This document shows positions 1-23,289 of a DNA stretch of 64,000 nt, in pieces. The stretch is from Latrodectus hesperus (Eukaryota; Arthropoda; Arachnida; Araneae; Theridiidae). The stretch lies in NCBI GenBank assembly GCA_037975125.1, contig CM075857.1:88248199-88312198 (forward strand), written 5' to 3'. The number at the start of each line of letters is the position of its first letter. The first letter of the stretch is position 1. Position numbers and translations under genes: made by a program. The notes under the pieces are model-generated. The model saw nothing but the letters and a program-made list of their open reading frames with translations. It was not told the origin of the DNA and did not search any database.

Positions 1-1600
1 ATCCAGATCCAGTGCAAATTTACAAGTCCATACTGGTGTAAAACCAAACAGCTTTCTGGGAAATAATATTTTCTGTAACATGCCTCCTTGCTTCCAATAA
101 TAGAATCTATGCATAAAGTTTTATACATGTACTTTTATAAATTTTCTTTGAGGGGCTTATATTTGAAGCATGCGTACCAATACATTATCACATTAGCGTT
201 GGTTTTGCATAAGTCAAACTAAAAAGTTGCCTCTTTTCTCAAAAAAATTGCAATAAAATATATACCTGCAGAGGTTTTAAAAGTGCATTTTATAATAAAT
301 GCTGCCACAGTTTTTCATATAGATGGAATATTTGGAAATTTAAAAGAACTTCTAAAAGGTATTTATTGAGAAAACATTTATTGTGTGCATTATATCCTAA
401 AGTTTAACTGTCGTAATCATCACAAACTTGTGTCAATAAATTAAACCAAACATGGATACCTTTTTTGAAAAATATTTTTTATTGTAAAATAAATACTTAA
501 ATAAATTTAGAGATGCACACACATTTATACTAAATGCACGCAATATTTTTATTCTAAATATAATATTTATGAAGTTATAGGCAATTGTTTGAATTTTCTA
601 GGCATAGAAATTTATATGTCCTGTGCTTGGACATGCTAAAGGTCAAAAATAAGCTCACTTCAATCCCAGAAATTCTGCTCACGGCAAATATTCTTGGAAT
701 GAATGTATTTATTAGCATTTTTGAAACCCACATACTAAATTATATGCTTATAAAATTGTAATTTTTTTCTGCAGGAGATTCTCATATGAGATACGTGCCA
801 ATACAATTAGGTTTAGGTTCGTCTAAGAAAATAATAGACGGGAGCCCCTTTTTTTCAAAAAGTTTTGTTTTAGGAGGAGCTTTTCTTTATTAGTTGCCTT
901 AAAATGTAAATTCATTGGTGCATTTGATTCTAAATGCATCGATTAATTCTTATATAAGTAGGATATTCATAGAATTATGCAGAGGCAGTGGTTTGAATTA
1001 CCCAGCTGTGAAAATTTCGGATATAGTGCTCAGGTGAGTTTGAAAATGAAAATAAATGCATTTTTCCAAGAATTTCTGTAAATAGGAAAAAATGTTTTTA
1101 ATAATGTATGATTTTCTTTATATCAGTAAAAGTTATAAGTACCAAGATTTATGCATGCACTTAAATAATATATTCGTGAAAAATGCCTTATATGTGACAT
1201 ATACAAACCATTACCTTAGTATTGGACATGCAGAATAAAAACTAGACATGTGGGTGTTTTCCTCAAAATAATTATTTTTTTAAAATAGAATGTACATAAA
1301 TACCGAAAATAATAAAAACAATCCCCAGAAATTCAATAAAAATTCACTTGGGGAATGCATTTTATATTAAATGGACCCACTATTTTTAATACAGATAAAA
1401 TTTTAAAATAACTTAAACACACATTTGAGTGTCCTAATTACGGAAAAAATTCCAAGTCCTGAGCCGCATTAGCCGAAACAGACATGGAGACACTTTTCTT
1501 AAAAATTCATTTTTATAATAAAGCAAATACTTGGAATGCATTTAGGGGTGAACTACAGCGTTTTCATATGAATTACGTTTTATGCTCCATCTTACTGGTG
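1..1600. repeat. Degenerate tandem repeat, unit about 190-230 bp
   Basis: A recurring motif of the form TGCATTT followed by TATA-rich sequence and AAATG appears near 284, 514, 698, 919, 1058, 1356 and 1537. Several copies are followed by CACAGTTTTTCATA-like sequence and, about 120-170 bp later, by a GACATGG motif and an A-rich stretch ending in CAAATACTTGGAATGCA. The copies at 284, 1356 and 1537 are the clearest matches to one another. Intervals vary, so the array is old and carries indels. I see no protein in it. It could instead be an unrecognised dispersed repeat with internal subrepeats; a self dot plot would decide. Confidence 0.45.
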
Positions 1601-2110
1601 GACTTTGGGGGTTGAGATCAATATGGTCTAGGAAAGGTTTTCCTTTCATTATCAAGGTTCACTCATTATTACGGAAGCACGAGAGATCAATATAATTACA
1701 CATCTATCCTTGAGAACCACCCATGCCTACATGCACATTGCTTTTCCTCGGGATAATGACATCTACCATCAGGACAATGCGAGATATTATACAGTTTGCA
1801 GTACACGTGCATAGTACGAAGAGTACTAGGATGAGTTTACCATTCTCTACAGACCAGCGAATTAATCTGACTTTAGCACAAGGGTGAATGTGTAGGATCA
1901 TCTTGATCGGGTTGTTTGTGGTATTTATCCTTACCAATGTAATCAGCACTACCCATCAGGACAATGCCACGTGTCTTACAACTAGGAGTGTACGCGTGTA
2001 TGATTTTTCTCTTGGCTAGCAAATTCACCTGCTTTAAAATCAATCGAGAATCTGTGTGACCATCTTGATCGGGCAATTAGTGACATGGATCCTCACCTGC
2101 ATTGGCCATA
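1600..2110 (+). pseudogene. Tc1-like transposase fossil with a tandemly repeated catalytic segment
   Basis: Translated fragments in shifting plus-strand frames match the C-terminal half of Tc1-type transposases. A stretch resembling NAQRYIDILENH comes first (about 1695-1725). It is followed by HQDNARYYT at 1767-1793, the second catalytic Asp region, and then a degraded SPDLNPIEHVWDHLDR-like segment at about 1860-1915. A second, separate copy follows: HQDNATCLTT at 1954 and ANSPALKSIENLCDHLDR at about 2020-2074, which keeps the third acidic residue (E in SIEN). The two copies are about 187 bp apart at the first motif and 162 bp apart at the second. The usual role is cut-and-paste transposition at TA sites. 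Many stops and shifts make this copy inactive. No terminal repeats were identified. Confidence 0.7.
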
Positions 2111-2316
2111 CATGGTTAAAAATTTATAATAAGATTTTTTTAAAACTACAATTGTGTAATGACGTTCTCAATAACAAATGTAGGATATATCAAATCATGA
2201 TCAGTATTTTCATGAAAACAGAAAGAAGGAAATCGATTTTCTTTTGTGTTAAATTTACCGATGTGATGAAATAGATTACAAGCATACTTTCTTTAAGCAG
2301 ATTATTTAAAATTTTA
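2111..2316. other. AT-rich sequence, nothing recognised
   Basis: Follows the Tc1-like fossil. The 72-codon open frame at 2056-2274 overlaps the end of the fossil and has no recognisable protein character. Confidence 0.4.
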
Positions 2317-12723
<10,407 letters not shown>

Positions 12724-12725
12724 TA

Positions 12726-12884
12726 CAGGGTTAGCAAGAAATAAGTTTTCCACTTCAGAGGGCTGTAGAATACGTTCTATTTGTCCAAATGAGATAAAAT
12801 TTGAACTACAGATAATTCAAATGATAAGCTTGACATTTAGTAAAAAAATAGTACAAAATTTCGCCGATAGAAGGCGCTGTAATA
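12726..12884 (+). repeat. Left terminal inverted repeat of the mariner element
   Basis: It aligns to the reverse complement of 14173-14336 along its full length, with scattered substitutions and a few short indels. The inner limit is the GGCGCTGTAATA / GGCGCTATAATA motif. Confidence 0.92.
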
Positions 12885-12942
12885 AACATGAAACATTTGA
12901 TATGCTTTATAAATGTTAAATAATAATAATAAAAAAATAACA

Positions 12943-14042
12943 CTACAACTGTTCAATTTGCCCCCCTTCATTTTCAACAATGTGCTCTAATCGCTGAACC
13001 ATATTTTCGACAGCAGACCGGAGTGAGTCTGTCGGAATATCAAGAATGTGGCGCCGAATGCTGTCCTTCAGATCTGGTACAGATGCTGGCCTTTTATGGT
13101 AGACATTGTCCTTCAAAAAAACCCCACAACCGAATGTCGCCGGGGGTGATTTCCGGCGAACGAGGAGGCCATGCCGTAGGGAAATGACGGCTGATAACCC
13201 GTGCCTCAGTAAAATGCTGTGTTAGCAGTTGCTTTACATGACGATCAATATGAAGAGGTGCGCCATCCTTCATGAAAATGATGTCCTGAAAGCATCCACG
13301 CTGCTGAAGTTGTGGGATTACAAAATCCCTCAGCATATCTTGGTACCGTTGTCCTGTGATCGAACAGGTTTTGATACCATTTGCAGTTATCTCTTCAAAA
13401 AAAATACGGCCCAATCACAAAAGTAGCCGTAAACCCACACCCTACTGTCACTTTTTCATGATGCAAGGGGTTTTTCTGGATAGCGTGAGGGTTTTCCGCT
13501 GCCCAAATTCGACAATTGTGGGTGTTGACTGGCCCATTAAGTTGAAAGTGGGCTTCATCAGTCCACAGAATATTCCATGGCCAAGTGACGTCAACCACCA
13601 TTCGAGCAAGGAACTGAAGTGCAAAAGTTATACGAACCTCTGAGTCCCCGTCTCGCAACAAGTGCAGAGGCTTGATTTTGTAGGGATAAAAATGCAAAAT
13701 CCACCGTAAGACTTTTCGTACAATGGAATACGGCATATCCAATACACGGGAAACAACTGGCACACGCACATTACCATCCGGCAACTGACTGCTGGCTTCA
13801 ACGACCGCGGTAGCCACATTTTCTACGCTAGAAGACTGGATTGGTTTTCGTGCTCTACCTGGAAGAATTGCAAGTTGTCCAGTTCTTTCAAATTTCTGCA
13901 TCATCTTGCATAACACACATAGAGACATTGGACCTCTTCATATCTGCTTCATACGGCGAAATTCTTTTACAGCTGCAACGGAGTTCTGCTGGTCCTGGTA
14001 GAACAATTTTACAAATAGCGCTTTTTCTTGCAAAGAAGGCAT
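12943..14042 (-). pseudogene. Mariner-type transposase (DUF4817 N-terminus), broken by three lesions
   Basis: It would cut and paste its own element at TA sites. The start chosen is the ATG at 14042-14040 (MPSLQEKALFVKLF), because this begins the helix-turn-helix domain known as DUF4817. An in-frame TGA at 13940-13938 interrupts RRMKQI, probably a CGA-to-TGA change. The frame continues through a second helix-turn-helix and the first catalytic Asp in WTDEAHF (about residue 162). An extra T in the T-run opposite 13397-13404 shifts the frame at GPYFFEE. The next part holds the second Asp in FMKDGAPLH and a WPPRSPEITPGD segment. If that last D is the third catalytic residue, the spacing is 42 residues. 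A second extra T opposite 13115-13121 shifts the frame again, into a C-terminus ending ENEGGQIEQL at the stop 12945-12943. Total length is near 366 codons. With the lesions present no full protein can be made. Confidence 0.93.
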
Positions 14043-14172
14043 GATGTGCAGAGAAGTAACTAATGCTCGTAAAGAATCCACCTTCTTTTTACCCAAAGAT
14101 AATGCTAATAGGCATGCGCTGTAAAGCAAATCACTTTTCATATTTTCAGTATATGCAAATAAGTACCATTAG

Positions 14173-14336
14173 TATTATAGCGCCATGTTTCGGCGAAATT
14201 ATGTACTATTTGTTTTTTTCAATAAATGTCAAGCGCATTATTTGATTTATCTGTTGTTCAAATTTTATCTCATTTGGACAAATAGAGCGTATTCTACAGC
14301 CCTCAGAAGTGGGAAACTTATTTCTTGCTAACCCTG
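14173..14336 (-). repeat. Right terminal inverted repeat of the mariner element
   Basis: Partner of 12726-12884. The outermost 24 bases match almost exactly, and the outer end is followed by the TA target duplicate. The transposase start at 14042 lies just inside this repeat, so the promoter would be in or next to it. Confidence 0.92.
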
Positions 14337-14338
14337 TA

Positions 14339-16132
<1,794 letters not shown>

Positions 16133-18427
16133 AGTTCATTAATAGGAATATATTTAAAAGTATACTTTAGATATACTTCATATTTGGCATCTCTATCATT
16201 TATATACATACTAATATTTTTGTTATACAATTGATAACTAAGTTTATATCAAATGGTGATAAAATCTAAATCAATTGAGAATTAACTTTATGTTAATTAG
16301 AACTAATTAGAATTTAAACAATATTATATAATATTCAAATTACTAATTATATTGTATTATTAACTAATAATTATCTATATTTATCTCGTTTACTCATTAA
16401 CAATAACTAAAATAAATCTAGTCAAAAATTTATGTTAATTTTCTTTAAATAATCATGCAAACTTTTTTCAACTTTCTAGTAAAAATATAAGAAATAGTTA
16501 TTTTTTAGGAATGATCCGTATTAAGATTTTAATAAAGTTATTAAAATTATTCATTTCGTTATAAGTTAATGACATCAATCTGAGTTTAATTATTAAAAAA
16601 ATAAAAAAAAATACAAATTGCGTTTAAATAGTAAATTTATGTCTCATTTAAATATTATTTTATAACATAGCATCTAATAAATTGTTAATTTTCTACAATC
16701 TATTATCCATTTATTTTGAAAATATATGAATATAAAGTCTTACTTTTGTCTACATCAATTTTATTTCACAGTAAAGAAAAATAATTACTATAATCTATGC
16801 CAACCATTAAACCATGCCATTTTTTTACATTTTTTATGTTCCCTCACTGTACTTAAATTATTATATATAGAAGGAATGTCATTTTTGAGAAATGTTTTCA
16901 ATAACAGCTCTATCAAAGTATTTTCAGTATAAAGACAAATTATAGAATTGAATTGAATAAAAATTATCAAATTAAGATTATACTTCAGAAATTAATTAGA
17001 TTAATACTTAATTCATATGTTAATCTGAAGATAGTTTTAAAAATATTAACTTATTACTTATATTTATAGCTCATTATATTTGCTATATTTAAACTCATCA
17101 TATATTTAATTATTCATGTTATTTATTTTAACATAAGACATTTAATGTAAAATGGTTTATTTTTTTAAATATTATTATTCTTCAATACATAATTATATAT
17201 GAAATATTCAATATATATTAATTCAAAAATAATAATTATCAATATTCTCAATTCTGTTAATGCTTGACATATATTCATCATAATAACTTACTTATTTTAT
17301 ATAAATTACATTTTTCGTAAAATTAAATTATATATGTGAAATATTTTAGTGTAAACATGTAATGCATTCCAAATGGTGTAAAAATTACTTAAAATGTCAG
17401 AAAATTGTACCTACTATTCTTTTGTTAAATATTATGACAAATTAAATTTTTAAGTTTTATATTTATACGCATTACCTGGTTTTTCAATTTTATGTTTTAT
17501 ACATTTTTTATATGACTCCATAAATAACGCTTTATAAAATATTATTATAGACAGTTTATATTTGAAATTTAAATTTTAATACAATGTTATTAATATAAAT
17601 TAATAACAATATTGCTTTAAAGAATAAATTATTTGTCAAGATGAAAATAATTTATTCCTTATTATAATCAAAGAATATACCTGAGACAGAATAAATTCGA
17701 AAAGCATTCAGAATTTTAAGAAAATGAGTGGGTTATTATGGTGTGATAAAACTCATCTATAGGAGCAATTTTATAGACAATACTAGCGAAACACAAATTA
17801 AATAGTATAATGTCAAGGTTTTCCATTGTTTTGAAATCTCTGCTCTTGACATTGGAGATTCAGTCTAATTTCGGAGGATGGCAAGGGAAGCAGAAATTCT
17901 TCATCACATATTGTTCTTGAACAAATTTATTTCAAATAAGAAATTTATAGGTTTAAATCTTCAAATATATGACATAAACAGCATATTTACATACAAAACA
18001 TGAATCAAACGAATAAAAATCATTTAATTTTTTTTATTTATGTACATATTAAAACAAAATTTTCTAAAATAAATCATTAAGAATAATATAAAAAATACAA
18101 AAACATAATTTAGTCATACTAGTGATTTTCTTTGTTTAACAATTCAGCCTGTTTATTCAATCATTGGATTCAAGATTAATTATTATTGTTATATATACTA
18201 TAATAGAAATATATTTATTATCTTTAGATTCAGGAAATATTAAAGACAATAATACTTATAAAATTAATTAATAATCAGTTTAGTTATGTATTGCAAGTAT
18301 CTAATAGTTCAATTAAACATTCATATATTAATAGATATTTCCAAAATACCAAATTATATAGATTATATTTGATTGTATATATAAAAAATGAGATAGTCTT
18401 GATTATATATAGATTGTCTTGATTAAA
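16133..18427. other. AT-rich intergenic DNA
   Basis: No gene was recognised. A slightly less AT-rich patch at 17690-17930 contains TGTCAAG near 17812 and its complement CTTGACA near 17853. It has no coding match I recognise. Confidence 0.5.
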
Positions 18428-18437
18428 GATTGTAAAG

Positions 18438-18593
18438 CCGCCCAACTTGTCTAGTGGCCAGCGTGCCTGACTGCGGATAAGGAAGTCCTGGGTTCAAATC
18501 CCGGTTCAGTCATGGATGTACTTTCTCTCTCTATCTGATTATATAGAAAAAATTAGGTGCATGTAAAAAGCATGTTTATGTTTATGTAAGGAA
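18438..18593 (+). repeat. tRNA-derived SINE (Arg-tRNA-like head)
   Basis: 18437-18511 looks like a tRNA. There is a box A-like TAGTGGCCAGCG, an anticodon arm CCTGA-CTGCGGA-TAAGG (one mismatch; anticodon GCG if read literally) and a T arm with CTGGG / CCCGG around TTCAAAT, giving the B-box GGTTCAAATCC. The acceptor arm does not pair: GCCGCCC faces TTCAGTC. It is therefore not a working tRNA. A C/T-rich stretch and AT-rich tail follow. ATTGTAAAG at 18429-18437 and TTTGTAAAG at 18594-18602 are a plausible target-site duplication and set the limits given. Pol III transcription from the internal boxes is the usual mode. The right end is less certain than the head. Confidence 0.65.
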
Positions 18594-18602
18594 TTTGTAA
18601 AG

Positions 18603-18977
18603 ATTTTAATACATTTTATTTTAGACTAATAATTAATCTTTACTTAAAAACTTTTTTAAATTTACTTATATTTTAGATGTCTTATTATGCAATGCAAATC
18701 TTACTTAATACATATGATAGGACCTTAATGTAGTTACATATATTTACAATTATTGAAAAATAAATCTTAATTAATGATATTTCTGTGGAGAATAACAGCT
18801 TCATTTCCTATATAGGATTAGTAAGAGCAGAAATATCTTACAATATTTCCTGGAAATAATTCCAAGCATTTATAGAGTGGAAAACAAATATTTCCAATAT
18901 TTTCAAATTAGTTTTTGAACAAATAACAACCCAATATTATTTTTTTCTAGTGCCATTAATAGTAATAACATTATATA
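18603..18977. other. AT-rich spacer
   Basis: Nothing recognised between the SINE and the pogo-like element. Confidence 0.5.
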
Positions 18978-18979
18978 TA

Positions 18980-20843
18980 CCATATTTACGCGAATCTAAT
19001 GCGTATGGTTTTTTGTCAAATGTAGTATTCAAAATTGGGGTGCGAATTAGATTCGAGTGCAAGGTCAGCAATTCGCCGATGACGTCAACCAAATTTTAAT
19101 CTTTGCAATGAATTACTGTATTTCTCGACTGCATTTACCGTTACATTTATCGTTGACATATAATTGCATAGAGGATACAAACTGCAGAGTACGTAGTCAC
19201 GAAATGGAGGGCAAACAAAGAAGAATGTCATATAACGCTACTTTCAAACGTAAATTCTTTTTGCTGAAAAAATGACAATAGAAAGGCAGGTAGAGAGTTC
19301 AAAATAGCTGAGAGCAATGTTCGCTTGTGGCGGCAACAGAAATTGGCACTGTTTGCAACTAAAGCTAGTGGAAAGAAATTCACTGGCCCTGGCAAAGGAA
19401 GACACCCTAAAATTGAAGAAAAAGTATTGGAATTTGTACGAAAGGCGGAAAAATGGACAACCTGTGACAAGTGACGCCTTAAGAAATAAAGCAAAAGAGG
19501 ATGCGGAAGTTCATATTATACCGAAACAAGAGTTTAATGCTACCCGTGGATGGGTGGATCGGTTTATGAAGCGGATCTTTAAGACGCCAAACAACAGTAT
19601 GCGAAAAGCTTCCAGTAAATTTTGAGGGAAAACTACAAACATTTCAGTGGTATGTCATCACACTTTGGATGGAAAAGAATTTTTCAATGGGGCAAATTGG
19701 CAATGCTGACTAGACGCCAATTTGGTTTGATATACCTTGTTATAGTATACACCATTACCGAGAAGGGGAATAAGGAAGTAATCATCAAAACTTAGGGATG
19801 TGAAAGGCAACGCATAACAGTGATGCTGGCAATAACAGCAGTCGGGTGCAAACTTCCGCCTTTCTTAATCTTCAAACGGAAAACATCCCCTAAAACCCAA
19901 AGAATGAAATGCTGTCCCCAGATGATGTCCTGAATCGAAACCAAGAGAAGGAGTGGATGACGGAATCATTAATGCTTGATTGGCTCCGAAATGTATGGAA
20001 ATGTCATCCCAGTGGGCTCTCCAATCCACCATCAATGCCTTGAACGTATTTCGCGGTCATCTCACTGACGACGTAAGGAGAAGATGCACAGCCTAGGCAG
20101 TGATCTTGTTAGCATTCCTGGAGGGATGACGTCTGCGTTACAACCCCTTGACGTTAGTATTTTTTAGGGTTACGCTCAGGCGAAGTACGAAAAATGGTTT
20201 TATTAGCCAAATCGTGAACTGACCCCGACAGGAAAAATTAAGCGTGCTGCACCGCACATTGTTGCACACTGGGTTTCTGCTTCCTGGAAAAGCATCGAAG
20301 CACCAAAAATTGTGAAATATTTCAATAAATGCTGCATTTCAAATTCATTGAATGGCAGTGAAGATGACGTGCTCTGGAACGCCAAGGATGACGATGATGA
20401 TGAGGAAAAAAGAAATGAATCTGCTTCTGACGAAATGAGTTACGAGGATTCCAGTGATGAAAACATTAGTGAATAAAGACGTTTAGTATTAATCACTGAC
20501 TGTAGAAACTTTTAGATAGATAGAAATGTTACGATTGATATCATGTTCATATTTTACGATAGGTACCGTATATACGGTGTTGGTAATTAACATTGACTGT
20601 TTCATATAGCAATAGCCCTCTAATAGGTTAATTATATGTTCTGCTAGTTTATATGTATAAATCCATTGCATAAAATATGATATCTAAATTTAAATAAAAT
20701 TATCATACCACTGATTAATAGTTTACACAAAAATCCATTGTTGTATAAAATAAGATTCAATAAATTCCTCATTCCATTGATGCGCATTACATTCGACTAC
20801 AAACAATTTCAAAATGGGGATACGCATTAGCTTCGCATAAATA

Positions 20844-20846
<3 letters not shown>
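18980..20846 (+). mobile_element. Pogo/Tigger-like DNA transposon, decayed
   Basis: The left end reads CCATATTTACGCGAATCTAA. The right end, reverse-complemented, reads TCGTATTTATGCGAAGCTAA. Both continue into TGCGTAT, giving imperfect TIRs of about 27 bp. TA dinucleotides flank both ends (18978-18979 and 20847-20848), as expected of the superfamily. The target was itself TA-repeat DNA: TTATATATA lies to the left and a (TA)n tract to the right. The element is 1867 bp and carries one broken transposase gene in the plus direction. Confidence 0.88.
19204..20476 (+). pseudogene. Pogo/Tigger-like transposase (HTH + CENP-B HTH + DDE), inactive
   Basis: The start chosen is the ATG at 19204, just before MSYNATFKRK, which opens the Psq-type helix-turn-helix. 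KIAESNVRLWRQQK follows, then a CENP-B-type DNA-binding part (PVTSDALRNKAKE, GWVDRFMKR), then the DDE nuclease core. Frame losses of one A occur in the A-runs at 19267-19272 and 19449-19453. A TAG at 19711 replaces Gln directly after the first catalytic Asp (GNAD*TPIWFD). The second catalytic Asp, in an LDAFRGH-like motif, reads LNVFRGH, so Asp has become Asn at 20043-20045. The third, QPLDV at 20150-20152, is kept. The protein ends in an acidic D/E/S-rich tail, stop at 20474-20476. About 424 codons, normal for pogo-type transposases. The Asp-to-Asn change alone would abolish catalysis. Confidence 0.88.

Positions 20847-20894
<48 letters not shown>
20847..20894. repeat. (TA)n microsatellite at the pogo-like insertion site
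   Basis: About 48 bp of TA repeat directly abutting the right end of the element. Confidence 0.97.
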
Positions 20895-20898
<4 letters not shown>

Positions 20899-23289
20899 GT
20901 ATAGTTATAGCGTATAGTTACGTGATACTTCAGTATAGGTAGATATTTTTTTAATAGTATTAAGAAAGAAGATGAAACTTACCTTGTAATAATGCTAAAC
21001 TAAATTTTGCATTATTTCTATTAAATATTTTAAATAGCAAGAGTTTACTGATTAATTTCTTTGGAAGTATATGTTATTTTTATGCTTTTCTTAATGACAA
21101 TAATTCTTATTTTTCCAATGAAATTTTTTAACATTTTACACAGTTAAAAGAGAGTGAAAGAGTTACTTTTAAACAACATTAATATTAGTAAACCAAAATA
21201 TAGAGTAAAAAAATTGCTCCTAGGAACTGAATTGTTTATCAAGTTCTGTGTATTATTTAGCGTTTAGAATAGAAAATAAAATTATGTAAAATAAATTATT
21301 AAATTTGCTTCACTTTGATTATGAACAACTGTGCTGATCATGAAATCAACTCATGAGAAAATTATTTACGCAACATATTGAACTTACATACATATTTTTG
21401 TTGTAAATCCTTATTTGCATGATTTTTAATATTAGATATTTTTTAAATTATATGTTTCTCTGTGAAGTTCATAAAATTTTAATGATACAATTACTTTTGA
21501 AATAAAATTCTTAATAATATAATGAAAGAAAACTATTGAGAAATTGAATAAAATTGAATAATATAATAAATAAAATATATGAAATGAAAGGTAAAATTTG
21601 TGCTATTAATGAGAATAAATAAGTATTCATTTGTCAAAATAATTAGCAGTTATCTGTAATGTAAGGTTTTTAGCTAAAATGTCCATTTCAGCAATTTTAA
21701 AAGTGTTCTTTGTATTACAAAAGGTCACATATTACATAATATAATAAATATTTCCTTTCATTAAATAACACTAACCTTCAAATACTTAATTAATGTTTCA
21801 ATAATATCAATTATTTTTTGGATAATATTTATAATACTTGGTGTTTTACAATACCAGACATAATCAGGAATTTTTTTAATTTTTGCAACATTTTTGAAAT
21901 GAAGTATATGTAAAAAAAGAAAATATAAAATATACTGAAAAAGTAAAATGGGATGAAGATGATAAAATGATAATAACAATTAGATTTTAAAAAATTACAA
22001 ACAGTCTTGGTAAGAGGATAAATTATAAGGATGTTTGACAAGTAATTTTGTAGCACATATTGAAATGAAAGTAAATCAAAAGACAAAAGTTAATCTAGAA
22101 ATCTAGAAAACAAAACTCGATAGAAAAGACTTTAACAACTCATTTATTTGAAAAAAATAGAAGACCTAACAAATAATGGAAATATATACAAAATTAAAAT
22201 TAAAATAACGAATCCATGTGATGAAGAATAGATTAAAATAAATAATTTTAAGAATAATACTTTGATAATATTCTGTTTAAATCTTATTAAACAATTTTGT
22301 ATAATTTTAATTACACTGAGTGCCACGCATTTAACATATTTTAATCACTACATAAAACAATTTTATATACTGAAAAACTTAAAAAATAATTTATATCTGC
22401 TCATTTTAAAATTAATAAGTTTAAAACGAAAGCAAATATATTTTCCTGGACACATTCGATTAACTATTCGGCTTAATTTTAAGCGATATTAATTACTTCG
22501 AGAACGACTAATACCTGCCTGCTATTGTAACTTCTTTCTATGTTTATAATATATTCTGTTATGCATTAAATTTGAACTGTCTTAAGTAATTAATAAATTA
22601 ACATTTTTATTCTAATTGATTCTCTACTTAAATTTCAATAACAGAATTTTTATGCAAAATAATTTTACTATGTTCTTTTTAGTAGTGAAATGGTAATTAT
22701 GGGAGAGAAATAAATTTAAAATAGCATATAATGAAAATTTTCTCAAAGATTGATTAAGTCCACATTTAATAGACAATAATTAGGAAATATACATTTCTTT
22801 GCTTTTACTACTTTTTATTCTTTCTTTTTCAGAAGTAATCATAAAGTAAAAAGCGTGCATTATTTTGATAATTAATTAAATTCAATCAGAATCAAAGATT
22901 CTGAATTTTGGATTCATGAAATATTCAATTGTGATAAAAGAAAAAGAAACTAATCTCCCTTAAGAATTCGGTTAGCAGATGTTTCATTATGGTAACTGAT
23001 AAGAATGAACACTAATTTATAGAAAGTAATTTTGGTATATTTTTGTTTATTGAATATTAAATATCTAAAAATGCTAAAAGTAATTTTAATATATTTGTTT
23101 TCAATAATTAAGCAATTATGAGTAAAGTAGAACATTATAATAACTTTTTTCCTGAAATCATTAGCTGTGAATGAAAGGAAATTTTATAAATGGACATCAC
23201 TGCAATAAAACTAGCTTAAAGTGTTTCTGTTTTCTCAAATTATGCCAAAAATATGGTAAGTCAAAGTGATAATGTGAATAAGAATAAAG
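20895..23289. other. AT-rich intergenic DNA
   Basis: No gene or element recognised. Open frames at 21761-22086, 22144-22492 and 22950-23135 are AT-rich artefacts. Confidence 0.5.

Larger units (their letters stand above)
12726..14336 (-). mobile_element. Complete mariner-type DNA transposon with long TIRs
   Basis: The 1611-bp element is flanked on both sides by a TA dinucleotide (12724-12725 and 14337-14338), the target duplication expected of the IS630-Tc1-mariner superfamily. Both ends begin CAGGGTTAGCAAGAAATAAG when read inwards. Terminal inverted repeats extend about 160 bp, far longer than the roughly 30 bp of classical mariner. Between them, on the minus strand, lies one transposase gene with three small lesions. 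The element looks like a fairly young insertion, because the TIRs remain closely similar. Confidence 0.95.

Noticed and set aside
13229..13643. Plus-strand open frames inside the mariner element
   Set aside because: They are antisense shadows of the minus-strand transposase, which carries the recognisable motifs.
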